Shown: in pieces, positions 21,004-30,677 of the stretch
How positions within the stretch are numbered: position 1 is the stretch's first letter
How the letters are laid out: each line of letters begins with the position of its first letter
NCBI RefSeq assembly: GCF_002307475.1
Contig: NZ_NTMH01000017.1
Coordinates: 1 to 64,000, forward strand
Direction: 5' to 3'
Origin: Pantoea allii
GTDB taxonomy: Bacteria > Pseudomonadota > Gammaproteobacteria > Enterobacterales > Enterobacteriaceae
DNA: 64,000 nucleotides
Notes under the pieces: generated by a model
Database searches by the model: none
The model's input: only the letters and a program-made list of their open reading frames with translations
Told to the model about the DNA's origin: nothing
Translations under genes and position numbers: made by a program

Positions 21004-21870
21004 TCAGTGAAGGCGATTGCTGTTCTCAAGGGAGTGGCTACGAATCCCGGCAATGTCTACCGCATCGAACACGTAATGTGATCCGCAGTAGTCGCAGTTC
21101 ATATCGATTTTGCCATCTTCAGCAATAATCTCGTCGACTTCTTCCTGCGGCAGCGTTCTCAGTACCTCGCTGCAACGTTCGCGCGAACAGGTGCATTTGT
21201 AGACAACCGGCTGCGGGTCGTAAACGGTCACTTCTTCCTGATGGTAAAGACGCCACAGCACATCGGTCGCGGGCAAATCGATCAGCTCTTCCGTTTTAAT
21301 CGTCTCGGTCAGCGTAGCCAGATGCGCAAAGTCTTCTTTATCGGTGTCCTGAGCCGGTAAAACCTGCAACAGAATCCCGGCTGCGCCTGCGTTGCTGGTG
21401 CGAATAAACAGACGAGTCGGCAACTGTTCGGAGCGCATAAAATAGTCTTCCAGACATTCACTTAGCGTGTCGCCTTCCAGACCGACCACGCCCTGATAGC
21501 GCTCGCCTTTTTCAGGCGTGATGGTAATGACCAAATAGCCATTGCCCACCATGCTCTTCAGTGTGCTGTCGTCAGGAATGTCACCTTTCATCCGTGCGAT
21601 ACCGCGTAACTCCTGCTGATTGTTGCCATTAATCACGGCTAACGTCAGGGGACCATCGCCCTGGAGCTGAACGGTAATTTCACCATCAAATTTTAGCGTT
21701 GCGGTAAGCAGGCTGGTCGCCACCAGCAATTCGCCCAGCAGGGTTTGTACCGCAGGCGGATAGTCGTGATTTTTCAGGATGGCTTGCCAGGTGTTTGAAA
21801 CATTGACCAGTTCGCCGCGAACGGACGCATTTTCAAACAGATAACGACGCAGTTGATCGTGCTCAGACAT
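21004..21870 (-). CDS. hslO: Redox-regulated chaperone Hsp33
   Basis: Hsp33 is a cytoplasmic holdase that becomes active when oxidation releases its zinc and unfolds the C-terminal switch. The 288-residue protein has the N-terminal chaperone core (about 1-180), a linker and a C-terminal zinc centre made by Cys226 and Cys228 (KCTC) and Cys259 and Cys262 (NCDYC). E. coli Hsp33 is 292 aa with the same spacing. It is the third heat-shock-linked gene after yrfG and hslR, 44 bp beyond hslR, and is followed by a hairpin. Confidence 0.97.
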   Translation of the reverse strand: MSEHDQLRRYLFENASVRGELVNVSNTWQAILKNHDYPPAVQTLLGELLVATSLLTATLKFDGEITVQLQGDGPLTLAVINGNNQQELRGIARMKGDIPDDSTLKSMVGNGYLVITITPEKGERYQGVVGLEGDTLSECLEDYFMRSEQLPTRLFIRTSNAGAAGILLQVLPAQDTDKEDFAHLATLTETIKTEELIDLPATDVLWRLYHQEEVTVYDPQPVVYKCTCSRERCSEVLRTLPQEEVDEIIAEDGKIDMNCDYCGSHYVFDAVDIAGIRSHSLENSNRLH

Positions 21871-21914
21871 AATTTTCTCTCTTTTGGCGGGCGGTGATAG
21901 GTTCAGTAACCTGC

Positions 21915-22316
21915 TTATTCATCACCCGATAACTTAAATTTCATCAAATCGCGGCGTTCTTTCTTGTCGGGCCGACGATCGGGATGGGGCATGGTCAGCG
22001 CATTCATCTTGCGCGCCAGGGCTACTTTTTCACGTTTTTCAATACTGGCTTCCGTCTCGCGGTAAAGCAGCTGTGCTTCACTGGCAGAACGGCGCTGCTC
22101 GCTGATGTCGGCGATCACTACGGTGCGCTCATCATTACCCTGACGTAGGGTTAACTCAGCATCCCGCTCGACAAGCTTGCTGGGTTTACTGCGCTGGCCG
22201 TTGTAATGAACCTTGCCACCTTCAATCATCTCGCGTGCGATAGAACGGGTTTTGTAGAAACGCGCCGCCCAAAGCCATTTATCAAGACGAACGCCTTCGC
22301 TTGGTTTTTCTTTCAT
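21915..22316 (-). CDS. hslR: Ribosome-associated heat shock protein Hsp15
   Basis: Hsp15 binds free 50S subunits that carry a nascent chain and helps recycle them. The 133-residue protein has an N-terminal S4 RNA-binding domain (residues about 9-70, with [21 protein letters not shown] and GGKVHYNG) and a basic C-terminal helix and tail. E. coli Hsp15 has 133 aa. Its ATG overlaps the yrfG stop by four bases, so translation is likely coupled. Confidence 0.96.
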   Translation of the reverse strand: MKEKPSEGVRLDKWLWAARFYKTRSIAREMIEGGKVHYNGQRSKPSKLVERDAELTLRQGNDERTVVIADISEQRRSASEAQLLYRETEASIEKREKVALARKMNALTMPHPDRRPDKKERRDLMKFKLSGDE

Positions 22317-22981
22317 TTCTGCTCCCAGGCCTGAATCAGTGTGCGGTAGTCGCTTATTGCACCGTGACGCTGAAAGTGTTGTTCAGGACGACCGGAGTCA
22401 GGATTACTGACGCCCAGGCACCAGCCGATTCCCCATGATTTGGCGGCATCAAGAATGGTTTCGTTGTCATCGATGAAAACTGTCCGTGATGCATCAAAGC
22501 CAGTGTGCTGCTCAACCGCCTGCCACAAACGTTGATCTTCTTTCGGATAGCCAAAGGTATGGGTGGAAAGTAATAAATCAAGGTGTGATGCTAAACCTGT
22601 TTGTTTCAGTTTAACGTCCAGATTCCAGGGATGCGCATTGGTGAGCAGGATGGTGCGTTTACCCGCCTGACGTAAAGCCTGTAAAAAAGGCAGCGTATCA
22701 ACACGCAAGCTGACGCGATGGCGCTGTTCCCAGGTCATGGCATGAATGTCTAACTGCAGCGCCTGCGACCAGTAATCCAGACAATACCAGTTTAGCGTAT
22801 GCGCCACGGCCTGATATTTTTCTTCAATAATCTGACGCGCCTGAGCAGCAGAAATACCGCGTTGGGTACGCAGGGTGTCAGGGACAAGCTCCAGCCAGAA
22901 AAAGCGGTCAAACGCCAGATCGAGCAACGTGCCGTCCATATCGAGCAGCACGGTGTCAAAGTCAGACCGGTTGAACATCAT
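22313..22981 (-). CDS. yrfG: GMP/IMP nucleotidase YrfG (HAD family)
   Basis: YrfG is a haloacid-dehalogenase-type phosphatase; the E. coli protein hydrolyses GMP and IMP. The 222-residue product has motif I DMDGTLLDL (Asp14 nucleophile, Asp16 acid), motif II LLTNAH, Lys in YPKED and motif IV FIDDNE. Two adjacent ATG codons are possible starts. It lies 54 bp downstream of igaA and overlaps hslR, forming an igaA-yrfG-hslR-hslO run with the same order as in E. coli. In vivo substrate is inferred from the family. Confidence 0.93.
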   Translation of the reverse strand: MMFNRSDFDTVLLDMDGTLLDLAFDRFFWLELVPDTLRTQRGISAAQARQIIEEKYQAVAHTLNWYCLDYWSQALQLDIHAMTWEQRHRVSLRVDTLPFLQALRQAGKRTILLTNAHPWNLDVKLKQTGLASHLDLLLSTHTFGYPKEDQRLWQAVEQHTGFDASRTVFIDDNETILDAAKSWGIGWCLGVSNPDSGRPEQHFQRHGAISDYRTLIQAWEQK

Positions 22982-23035
22982 GGTGAATTTACCCGTTGCC
23001 AGTTAGCGCAACAGGGTAGCACAGTTGCAGGGGGC

Positions 23036-25171
23036 TCAAAATATGGAGCGCACGCCCTGTATAGTGCTCAGCGTAGGATTAAAGCATTTATCGTAATATT
23101 GCTGGATAGCATGCATACGCTGACGATTCAGATGAATGCGCCGCAATGCCAGCAGGCCGTTCACGATGCCGCAGGCCAGCAGCACCATTAGCAACAGCGC
23201 GGCACCCAGATAGCGCCATTTTGCCATGGCATCAGGCTCATTGTGCAGGGCGATGTGGCGTGTGCCGTTTGCATCGGTATAGATATTGGTAATGATGCCG
23301 GTGGCGCTGAACGGCGTATGCAGCAACAGTGAGGACAGACGTTGCAGCTCTTGCCACTGTGACGACGCCTCCAGATCAAACAGCGGAACAGCAGGCTGGG
23401 GCTGATTGACGAGCTGGTGCCCTTCATCGCTGGCGATAACGAATCCGCCCGGCGGTGGGCTGTTAAGGTTCTCAGCGGCGCGACGCGTTTCACGGAAGAA
23501 GAAGGTGGAGGTCGCGGTGTGCACCAGGTTTTCCAGCGCTTCAGCACTGACCGGACGCAGCAGGACATTCATCCCGTTAAGCTGACCGGAATCGGCGCGG
23601 CTGACTAAGGTGTCCCAGTCTTTGGCATTACCCAGGTTCACCAGGGCATTTTTAAGGCGCATACAGTCCTGTGCCTGGCTGCAGAGCGCCTGCGTTTTCA
23701 GCACCAGGTCTGAAAAGTCATCCAGCAGAATCATGCCCGATTTCTGGATTGCCGAGGCTAACTGAGGATTCAGTTTGGGATCGGTGTTGGTTTCGGGATG
23801 CAGCTGTTTCGTCGTGGTATCCAGCAACGCCGAGGCTTTCTCAATAATATCTGAGTGGGGCAGCGGCAGGGGCGTTGCGTTATTCCAGTAAATTTGTGAG
23901 CAATCGAACGGCATATAGGTATAGGTGCGATTGCTTTGGTAGTTGTCCGGCACCGCACACATGCCGGTCCCTGTGACCTTCAGGCTGTCGCCGACTTTAA
24001 GATCCACGCTACTCAGTTGGTTAACGCTGCTGACATCCAGGCTGTCGGTGCCTTTAGCCCAGGCCAGACTCAGCTTGATGGGCATGCTGAGCGGAATCCA
24101 GGTGATTAATAAAGCCAGAACAATCAGCGAGCCGCAAGCCAGCACGACATTTTTACGCCAGCGTTGCAGCGGAAAATTTCTGACCTCATCCTGCAGTGAA
24201 AGAAAGCGCCCCTGGCGCACCACCTGGCGATTCAGATAAATATCGACGTCCGTCACCTGACCCAGATCGTGAGCAACGTAGGGCTGCCAGTGCGCGGGAT
24301 AAGCCAGATCGATAATCCCCAGCGTAATGTTGCTCTGTTCCTGATTTGATTCACCAAATAAGCCCCAGCGCTTGGGCGCGCCGCGCAGACAGTGAATTTC
24401 ACGCAGGCCATTCTCACCAGGCACACGATACATCAGCCACAGACTGGCGACGATCATGACGCCGGCAATCACCGACAGCCAGATCATCAGGCTGGCTGGC
24501 AACAGCAAGCCGATAAAAAACAACATCAAGGCAAAAGAAATAATGACCGCTTCCCGCGTGCCGTCAGGGCGAGACAGCCGGTACTCTTCCAGCGTTTCTT
24601 TGCGCACCCGCACTAATTCCACGTTTTCACTTTCCGCTTTGCGGATCGATGCGTTGGTGGAAGCCGGACGTATCAGGCTGGGTAGCGACTGCTGATCAAC
24701 AGCGTAATCCACCAGCGAGTGTCCATTCAAAGAGATGATTAATGGAACGGACTGGGTGCGGATGAGCTCAACGTAGTTTTCATCCGTGATGTACTGTTCC
24801 CACAGCGGCGGCAAATGGACTTCGACTTCATCCAGATAGTAGCGCCACTTATGGGGATCGTCGGTGGAGAGGCCATAACGGGTAATCGCCCGCGTGACAG
24901 GATAAACATTATTGCTTTGCGCAGTCAGCACCAGCTTGTCATGTTGACGGCGGGATTCACCGGGACTGAGGATACGGGGCTGTTTTTCAAGGGCAGCAAG
25001 GTACTGTTCAACCGCCTTGCGCTCCCGTTCAGACAGCTTACGGCAGGGCGGGCTAATGAATGGCAGCGGTTTCGCCAACGGGGGCCTGCGCCGCATAGCG
25101 TACCAAAATCCAATACCTGCCAGAATTGAACAGGTTAGCACTACGGCCAATATAATAATTATTGTGCTCAT
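23036..25171 (-). CDS. igaA: Rcs phosphorelay inhibitor IgaA
   Basis: IgaA is an inner-membrane protein that holds the Rcs envelope-stress phosphorelay off by contacting RcsD. The 711-residue protein, the same length as E. coli YrfF, has membrane segments at about 2-26, 208-228, 229-248 and 340-365, a large periplasmic domain (about 366-650) with Cys residues in TGMCAVPDNY, MPFDCSQ, ALCSQ and QDCMRL, and a last helix near 655-680. The cytoplasmic part lies between the first two hydrophobic blocks. It is usually essential in Rcs-positive enterics. It begins a minus-strand run with yrfG, hslR and hslO and is divergent from nudE. Confidence 0.96.
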   Translation of the reverse strand: MSTIIIILAVVLTCSILAGIGFWYAMRRRPPLAKPLPFISPPCRKLSERERKAVEQYLAALEKQPRILSPGESRRQHDKLVLTAQSNNVYPVTRAITRYGLSTDDPHKWRYYLDEVEVHLPPLWEQYITDENYVELIRTQSVPLIISLNGHSLVDYAVDQQSLPSLIRPASTNASIRKAESENVELVRVRKETLEEYRLSRPDGTREAVIISFALMLFFIGLLLPASLMIWLSVIAGVMIVASLWLMYRVPGENGLREIHCLRGAPKRWGLFGESNQEQSNITLGIIDLAYPAHWQPYVAHDLGQVTDVDIYLNRQVVRQGRFLSLQDEVRNFPLQRWRKNVVLACGSLIVLALLITWIPLSMPIKLSLAWAKGTDSLDVSSVNQLSSVDLKVGDSLKVTGTGMCAVPDNYQSNRTYTYMPFDCSQIYWNNATPLPLPHSDIIEKASALLDTTTKQLHPETNTDPKLNPQLASAIQKSGMILLDDFSDLVLKTQALCSQAQDCMRLKNALVNLGNAKDWDTLVSRADSGQLNGMNVLLRPVSAEALENLVHTATSTFFFRETRRAAENLNSPPPGGFVIASDEGHQLVNQPQPAVPLFDLEASSQWQELQRLSSLLLHTPFSATGIITNIYTDANGTRHIALHNEPDAMAKWRYLGAALLLMVLLACGIVNGLLALRRIHLNRQRMHAIQQYYDKCFNPTLSTIQGVRSIF

Positions 25172-25554
25172 GCTTTGCTCAATTCAGCCAAAATACTGCC
25201 TTCACTTTAAACTTACATCCCCAGATTCGCCCACGATGCAAGACGATTTATGGGAGGTTAAACAACTCTTACACGTTTAACAATAAACGAAATAGTTCTG
25301 TAAATCATTTAATTAGGCGTTATGACATCACACACTGCCAGAATAGTAACGACAGTGCACCCGTTATTGTATCGGCATTATCTGAATTTTGAAGCGAGAT
25401 ATTGACTAACACAAATTTTTTGTACTCAGGAAACCAGTGTTATCGTAGAAAAAAGCGGCATACGCGCTGCGTGCGGTTGGAGAGTCGCACAAAGGCGGAT
25501 CGTTAGGTATGCTAATTCGCTCCTGAGTGCTGGCGCAGCAAGTTTGAGGCTGAT
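25172..25554. other. Divergent igaA/nudE control region
   Basis: No gene is supported in these 383 bp. A possible igaA promoter on the minus strand is TTCAAA (plus 25388-25393) and TACAAT (plus 25366-25371) with 16 bp between. A possible nudE promoter on the plus strand is TTTGTA (25419-25424) and TATCGT (25441-25446), also 16 bp apart. GTGCG and CGCAC flank 10 bp at about 25471-25490, a short inverted repeat in the nudE leader. All three calls are weak. Confidence 0.35.
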
Positions 25555-26121
25555 ATGAAAAAGTCGTTAAAAAAACCTGACATCCTCAATGTAGAAACCG
25601 TGGCAAGGTCACGATTGTTTACTGTTGAAGCGGTAGACCTGGCCTTCAGTAATGGCGCACGGCGTATTTACGAGCGCATGAAGCCCTCGGAACGTGAAGC
25701 AGTGATGATCGTGCCGATTATCGATGATCACCTGGTGCTGATTGAAGAGTACGCGGTGGGTCTGGAGACCTACGAACTGGGCTTCCCTAAAGGCTTGATC
25801 GATCCGGGTGAAACCGTAAACCAGGCTGCGGACCGTGAACTCAAAGAGGAGGCGGGATTCGGTGCGGGCCAGCTGACTACCCTGGGCAAGCTGACCATGG
25901 CGCCGTCGTACTTTTCCAGCAAGATGAATATTGTCGTGGCAGAAGGGCTTTATCAGGAGAAGCTGGAAGGCGATGAGCCTGAGCCGCTGGTGGTGCATCA
26001 CTGGCCGTTAAGCAACATGCTGGCATTATTGCAGGAGCCTGATTTTCGCGAAGCGCGCAACGTCAGTGCACTGTTTATGGTACGTGAGTGGCTGGTTAAG
26101 CAAGGACGTATCAGCTATTAA
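25555..26121 (+). CDS. nudE: ADP compounds hydrolase NudE (Nudix)
   Basis: NudE hydrolyses ADP-ribose, Ap3A and NADH to nucleoside monophosphates. The 188-residue protein has a full Nudix box at residues 80-102 (GLIDPGETVNQ then AADRELKEEAGF), with the REL and EE metal ligands intact. E. coli NudE is 186 aa. It stands alone on the plus strand, divergent from igaA and facing mrcA across a hairpin. A GAGGCTG sequence precedes the ATG. Confidence 0.95.
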   Translation: MKKSLKKPDILNVETVARSRLFTVEAVDLAFSNGARRIYERMKPSEREAVMIVPIIDDHLVLIEEYAVGLETYELGFPKGLIDPGETVNQAADRELKEEAGFGAGQLTTLGKLTMAPSYFSSKMNIVVAEGLYQEKLEGDEPEPLVVHHWPLSNMLALLQEPDFREARNVSALFMVREWLVKQGRISY

Positions 26122-26147
26122 CATCCGCGCAAGACAGGCCGGATAAC

Positions 26148-26171
26148 CAGGGGCGACTCGCGCCGCCCCTG
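26148..26171. terminator. Hairpin between convergent nudE and mrcA
   Basis: CAGGGGCG (26148-26155) and CGCCCCTG (26164-26171) are perfectly complementary with an 8-nt loop. It sits between the two stop codons. No long U-tract follows on either strand. Confidence 0.6.
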
Positions 26172-26178
26172 AGGATTA

Positions 26179-28731
26179 TCAGAACAGTTCGTGGCTCTCG
26201 CCATTGTCCATGATGGTGGTGCCGGCATCATGCACCGAATACTCGGTTGGCTGCGTCCCGTTGATAAAGTACTCCTGGCGCGTATTACCACTGCCGTTTG
26301 CCAGTTTGCCCGTACTCCGATCGATGGTGACGGTCACGATGCCATCCGGTGGCGTGAGCGGCTGAACCGGCACGCCATCCAGAGCGACCTTCATAAAGTC
26401 ATCCCAGGCAGGCTGTGCACTCTTCGCGCCGCCTTCATAACCCGATATTTGATCGGGGATTGCGCCAGAAAGGGTACTGCGACCCAGATCGCGACGCGCA
26501 TCGTCAAAGCCGATCCACACCGAGGTGACGACGCCGGGGCCGTAGCCCGAGAACCAGGCATCTTTGGAACTGTTGGTTGTGCCCGTTTTTCCACCAATAT
26601 CGTTACGCTTCAGGTCGCGCCCGGCCCGCCAGCCCGTGCCCATCCAGCCCGGTTCACCAAAAATATTACTGTTCAGCGCACTTTTGATCAGGAATGACAG
26701 CGGCGTATTAATCACGTGCGGCGCATACTGCTGTTCACCACCCGGCTGCGGCTGTGCCGGTACCTGCTCCAGCTCAGGCTGCGGCACCGTCTGGTTTTGC
26801 TGCTGAGCCGAAGGCGCAACGTTCTCAACGCTCTCGGCGTTCAGCGCCAGCGCTTTTTTGGTTTCACCGTAAATCACCGGTAAGTTGCACTGAGGGCAGG
26901 CAATTCTCGGTTTTTCTTCAAAAACGGTTTGTCCCTGTTCATTTTCAATCTTGCTAATGAAGTAAGGATCAATCAGGAAGCCGCCATTCGCCATGACGGA
27001 ATAACCGCGCACCACCTGCAGAGGGGTAAACGAGGCTGCCCCAAGGGCCAGTGATTCAGTATGCACAATGTTCTGCGCCGGGAAGCCAAAGCGCTGTAAG
27101 TACTCGGCCGCGTAATCCACGCCCATCGCACGCATCGCGCGAACCATCACAACGTTTTTCGACTGACCCAGCCCCTGGCGCAGACGAATCGGGCCATCGT
27201 AGGTAGGCGGTGAGTTCTTCGGACGCCAGTCCGCACCGGCACCTGCATCCCAGCGGGAAATAGGCACGTCGTTAAGAATGGATGCCAGCGTTAAACCCCG
27301 ATCCATCGCGGCCGTGTACAGGAACGGCTTAATGTTCGAGCCCACCTGGCGCAGTGCCTGAGTAGCGCGGTTGAACATGCTTTGGTTAAAGTCAAAACCG
27401 CCCACCAGTGCGCGCACGGCACCGTTGGTCGGATCTAACGAAACCAGTGCCGAGTTCACGTCCGGGACCTGGCCCAGCCACCATGTATCGCCGACCTGGC
27501 GTACCCAAACCTGCTGGCCTGGCTGCAGAACCTGAGTCAGGCTTTTAGGGGTTGGCCCTTGCACCGTGTCAGACTTAAAGGCACGCGCCCAGCGAACACC
27601 AGCCATGGTCAGTGACACGTTGCTACCATCTTTCATCATGACGGTGGCTTCATCGCTCTGCGCATGGGTAACAACGGCCGGATGAAGGGGACCGTACAGA
27701 GGAAGATTTTTTAACGCTTTAACAATCTGCGCCTGTCCCCATGCAGGTTCACCGACTTTCCACAGCACGCTGGTCGGGCCACGGTAGCCATGACGCATAT
27801 CATAAGCCATTACGTTGTTCTGCACGGCTTCCTGCGCAGACTGCTGCAGACGTCGCGTGACGGTGGTGTAAACCTTGTAGCCATCGGTGTAAGCATTATT
27901 ACCATAGCGTTTTACCATCTCCTGGCGTGCCATCTCACTGAGATAAGGCGCAGAGAAGACGATTTTAGGGCCATGATAGGTGGCGACTAACGGTGTGTTA
28001 CGCGCCTCATCGTACTGTTGCTGGGTGATGTAATGCTGATCCAGCATACGGGCCAGGACGACATTGCGACGTGCGACGGCGCGGCTGTGTGAATAAAGCG
28101 GGTTAAAGGTCGACGGGGCTTTAGGCAGACCGGCGATGGTCGCCATTTCGCTCAATGACAGCTCATTAACGGGCTTACCAAAATAAACCTGTGAGGCGGC
28201 ACCCACACCGTAAGCCCGGTAGCCGAGGTAGATTTTGTTCAGGTAAAGCTCAAGAATCTCGTCTTTATTCAGCAACTGCTCGATGCGAATCGCCAGAAAG
28301 GCTTCCTTGATTTTTCGCATCAGGGAGCGTTCTGGGCTAAGAAAGAAGTTACGTGCCAGCTGCTGGGTAATCGTACTGGCCCCCTGCGAAGCATGGCCTG
28401 ACACCAGCGCAACACTGGCAGCACGGAAAATCCCGATGGGATCTACACCGTGATGCTCATAAAAGCGGCTGTCTTCCGTTGCAATAAATGCTTTAACCAT
28501 CTCAGGCGGAACCTGTTGCAGGCTAAGCGGTATACGGCGCATTTCACCGTACTGGGCGATAAGGTCGCCCTCAGCGCTGTAAACCTGCATAGGGGTTTGC
28601 AAACGCACATCTTTCAGCGTGTTAACGTCGGGTAACTGTGGCTCAATATATTTGTACAAACCATAAATCGAGCCAGCTCCCAGCAAGATGCAACACACTG
28701 CAAGGATTAATAAATACTTTACGAACTTCAC
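26179..28731 (-). CDS. mrcA: Penicillin-binding protein 1A
   Basis: PBP1A is a bifunctional peptidoglycan synthase anchored in the inner membrane. The 850-residue protein, the same length as in E. coli, has a membrane anchor (about 5-28), a GT51 glycosyltransferase domain with catalytic Glu86 (ATEDSRFYEHHG) and GASTITQQLARN, an OB-like insert, and a transpeptidase domain with Ser465 in SNIK, SKN at 524-526 and KTG at 715-717. A Gln/Pro-rich insert lies near 640-670. It is divergent from the hof operon, as in E. coli. Confidence 0.97.
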   Translation of the reverse strand: MKFVKYLLILAVCCILLGAGSIYGLYKYIEPQLPDVNTLKDVRLQTPMQVYSAEGDLIAQYGEMRRIPLSLQQVPPEMVKAFIATEDSRFYEHHGVDPIGIFRAASVALVSGHASQGASTITQQLARNFFLSPERSLMRKIKEAFLAIRIEQLLNKDEILELYLNKIYLGYRAYGVGAASQVYFGKPVNELSLSEMATIAGLPKAPSTFNPLYSHSRAVARRNVVLARMLDQHYITQQQYDEARNTPLVATYHGPKIVFSAPYLSEMARQEMVKRYGNNAYTDGYKVYTTVTRRLQQSAQEAVQNNVMAYDMRHGYRGPTSVLWKVGEPAWGQAQIVKALKNLPLYGPLHPAVVTHAQSDEATVMMKDGSNVSLTMAGVRWARAFKSDTVQGPTPKSLTQVLQPGQQVWVRQVGDTWWLGQVPDVNSALVSLDPTNGAVRALVGGFDFNQSMFNRATQALRQVGSNIKPFLYTAAMDRGLTLASILNDVPISRWDAGAGADWRPKNSPPTYDGPIRLRQGLGQSKNVVMVRAMRAMGVDYAAEYLQRFGFPAQNIVHTESLALGAASFTPLQVVRGYSVMANGGFLIDPYFISKIENEQGQTVFEEKPRIACPQCNLPVIYGETKKALALNAESVENVAPSAQQQNQTVPQPELEQVPAQPQPGGEQQYAPHVINTPLSFLIKSALNSNIFGEPGWMGTGWRAGRDLKRNDIGGKTGTTNSSKDAWFSGYGPGVVTSVWIGFDDARRDLGRSTLSGAIPDQISGYEGGAKSAQPAWDDFMKVALDGVPVQPLTPPDGIVTVTIDRSTGKLANGSGNTRQEYFINGTQPTEYSVHDAGTTIMDNGESHELF

Positions 28732-28847
28732 CTGAGATTTCCCATCTGTTGTCGTTTGGGCAGTTTATAAGCAACCGCGCAGTAGTATAAAGGCAAGCCA
28801 GACGCTTTGATATGTCCATTTTTCCGGACGATAAGGAGATCGCGCGC

Positions 28848-29654
28848 ATGGCTTTTCACACCTGGCAAATTGGGCTGGATATCCAGAACAGGCAGTGCTG
28901 TGCCCTTGCCATCCTGCGTCGCCGCCAGGGTTGGCAATTATGCCACTGGTGGCAGCAGCGGCTGGCGCAAGATACGTTAAGAAACGGCGTGCTGCAATCT
29001 TCCCCTGAATTGCTGTCAGTGTTAGACCGCTGGCGAAAGTGCTTACCCCAGCGCTACTCACTGCGTGTAGGGCTTCCTGCCCAGTTGGTACTGCAGCAGC
29101 CGCTTTCGCTTCCCGAACCGCCGTTAAAAGAACCGGCATTAAGCCGTTTTGTCCGGGCGGCTGCCCAACGTCTTTTTCCCGTTGATCCGCGCGAACTGGC
29201 GCTGGATTACCGTCTCGATCCCGCGCATGGGCAACTGTGTGTCACGGCCGCCCGGCTGGATGTGGTTAAACAGTGGCACGCTCCGCTGGCACAGGCAGGA
29301 CTGAAACCCAGCGTATTTGAACTTGCCACCCAGGCGCTCAATATCGTTACTGAACAGGCGCAATTAACTGCGGGAAGTGTAGTGGTTTTACGACAGGATG
29401 CACGCTACCTGTGGAGTGACGGCATCAACGCCGCATCTTTTGCCGATGAGGGCGGGCTGGCGGCGCTGCATAAGCAGGCTTTTCCTCAGGCAAGCCGCGT
29501 TTTTTATTGTGATGCTGATAGCGTTTCATCCCCCGCCGGTACGGTTCCTTTTTCACCTTTGCAGCTGTTGCGCTGTCCCTCGCCGCCTTTGCCTGACAAC
29601 CCCGCTGCATTTGTACTGGCGACCGGCCTGGCGCTGCGACAAGAGGATCGCTAA
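28848..29654 (+). CDS. hofM: Pilus assembly / DNA utilisation protein HofM (PilM-like)
   Basis: HofM is an actin-like cytoplasmic protein of the PilM family, expected to join HofN and HofO at the inner membrane in a type IV pilus-like DNA-uptake machine. The 268-residue product begins MAFHTWQIGLDIQ, matching E. coli HofM. The longer start at 28812 is rejected because ATG 28848 has AAGGAG upstream. The sequence is divergent overall, as is usual for this gene. Its TAA stop shares a base with the hofN ATG. It opens the hofMNOPQ run. Confidence 0.85.
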   Translation: MAFHTWQIGLDIQNRQCCALAILRRRQGWQLCHWWQQRLAQDTLRNGVLQSSPELLSVLDRWRKCLPQRYSLRVGLPAQLVLQQPLSLPEPPLKEPALSRFVRAAAQRLFPVDPRELALDYRLDPAHGQLCVTAARLDVVKQWHAPLAQAGLKPSVFELATQALNIVTEQAQLTAGSVVVLRQDARYLWSDGINAASFADEGGLAALHKQAFPQASRVFYCDADSVSSPAGTVPFSPLQLLRCPSPPLPDNPAAFVLATGLALRQEDR

Positions 29655-30196
29655 TGGTCGCGGTTAACCTTTTACCCTGGCGTCGCTGGCGCTGGCAACG
29701 CCAACGACGCCAGGGCCTTGTTGCGCTGGCCATAACGTTACTGATTTTAGTGTCAGCGGTCGCACTGCGGTTCTGGCAAGGGCATCAGGCGCTCATTCAG
29801 GTTGAGCTTCAGCATATCCGGCTTACGCGTGCCCTTGAGACGCTTGTGCAGCGCGTGGAACAGCAAAAACTGCTGCTGCAACAGCTGGCCGAGGTACAGC
29901 AACGCCGCAGCTGGCTGCGTCAGCAGGCCAGGCAGTTTAGCGTCTGGCAACAGCTTTGGCTGGACTTGCCCGGCTTGCTGCCCGACGGGCTGTGGTTAAC
30001 CCGGCTGGAGAAGCGCAATACGGATTTGCTTCTGGAGGGCAAGGCGCAGCAGATGCAGGATATCCGCCATTTTCGCCAGCGTTTAACGGGCGTGGCGCTT
30101 TTTTCACAGATTAGACAGGGCAATGTGCAGCGCCAGTCAGAAGGGGATTACCACTTCACGTTGCGCATCAGGCTGAAGGAGGAGAGCAGTGAGTAA
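29654..30196 (+). CDS. hofN: Pilus assembly / DNA utilisation protein HofN (PilN-like)
   Basis: The 180-residue protein has a short basic cytoplasmic start (MVAVNLLPWRRWRWQRQRRQ), the NLLPW motif typical of PilN that docks to PilM, one membrane helix (about 20-40), a coiled coil (about 50-90) and a periplasmic ferredoxin-like part. E. coli HofN has 179 aa. It starts within the hofM stop and overlaps hofO by 8 bp, so the run is tightly coupled. Confidence 0.88.
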   Translation: MVAVNLLPWRRWRWQRQRRQGLVALAITLLILVSAVALRFWQGHQALIQVELQHIRLTRALETLVQRVEQQKLLLQQLAEVQQRRSWLRQQARQFSVWQQLWLDLPGLLPDGLWLTRLEKRNTDLLLEGKAQQMQDIRHFRQRLTGVALFSQIRQGNVQRQSEGDYHFTLRIRLKEESSE

Positions 30197-30677
30197 CGGG
30201 TTTCAGTTCTGGCTACAGTTAGCCGTGCCGCTTCGCTATGGTAGCCTGCTGGCGGCTGCTTCCGGCCTGTTCTTTGTTGCCTGGTGGACGGTGTTAGCAC
30301 CACAGCGTCAAGCGTCAGACGCTGCCGTGCACCAGCTGGCGCAACAGCAGCAACGCCTGCACCAGCAGCAGGTGCAACTGGCCCGGCATCCTGACATTGA
30401 CGCGTTACAGGCTGCGCTGGCGCAGGCGGCGGCGAGGCAACCCGCAGCGCAACTGACGCTGGAGGCCATTATCGCAGAGCGAGGCGCACAACTGGAGGCG
30501 TGGCTTAGCGATGAACAGCCGCGGGCGCTGACGCTCCACCTGGAATGGTCGCAGTTTCAGCCCCTTTTTACAGCGCTGTCCCAATCCGCGACGGCTTTCC
30601 CTGGCCGTTTTCAACTCACCGCACACCCGGCGCACCTGGTGGCGCAGCTCTGGCTGGACGCTGATGAAACCTTTTAG
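30189..30677 (+). CDS. hofO: Pilus assembly / DNA utilisation protein HofO (PilO-like)
   Basis: The 162-residue product has one membrane helix (about 18-36), a Gln/His-rich coiled coil (about 45-70) and a small periplasmic domain, the layout of PilO. The start is GTG at 30189, which overlaps the hofN end, and its own end overlaps hofP. Sequence identity in this family is low, so the call rests mainly on position and topology. Confidence 0.82.
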   Translation: MSNGFQFWLQLAVPLRYGSLLAAASGLFFVAWWTVLAPQRQASDAAVHQLAQQQQRLHQQQVQLARHPDIDALQAALAQAAARQPAAQLTLEAIIAERGAQLEAWLSDEQPRALTLHLEWSQFQPLFTALSQSATAFPGRFQLTAHPAHLVAQLWLDADETF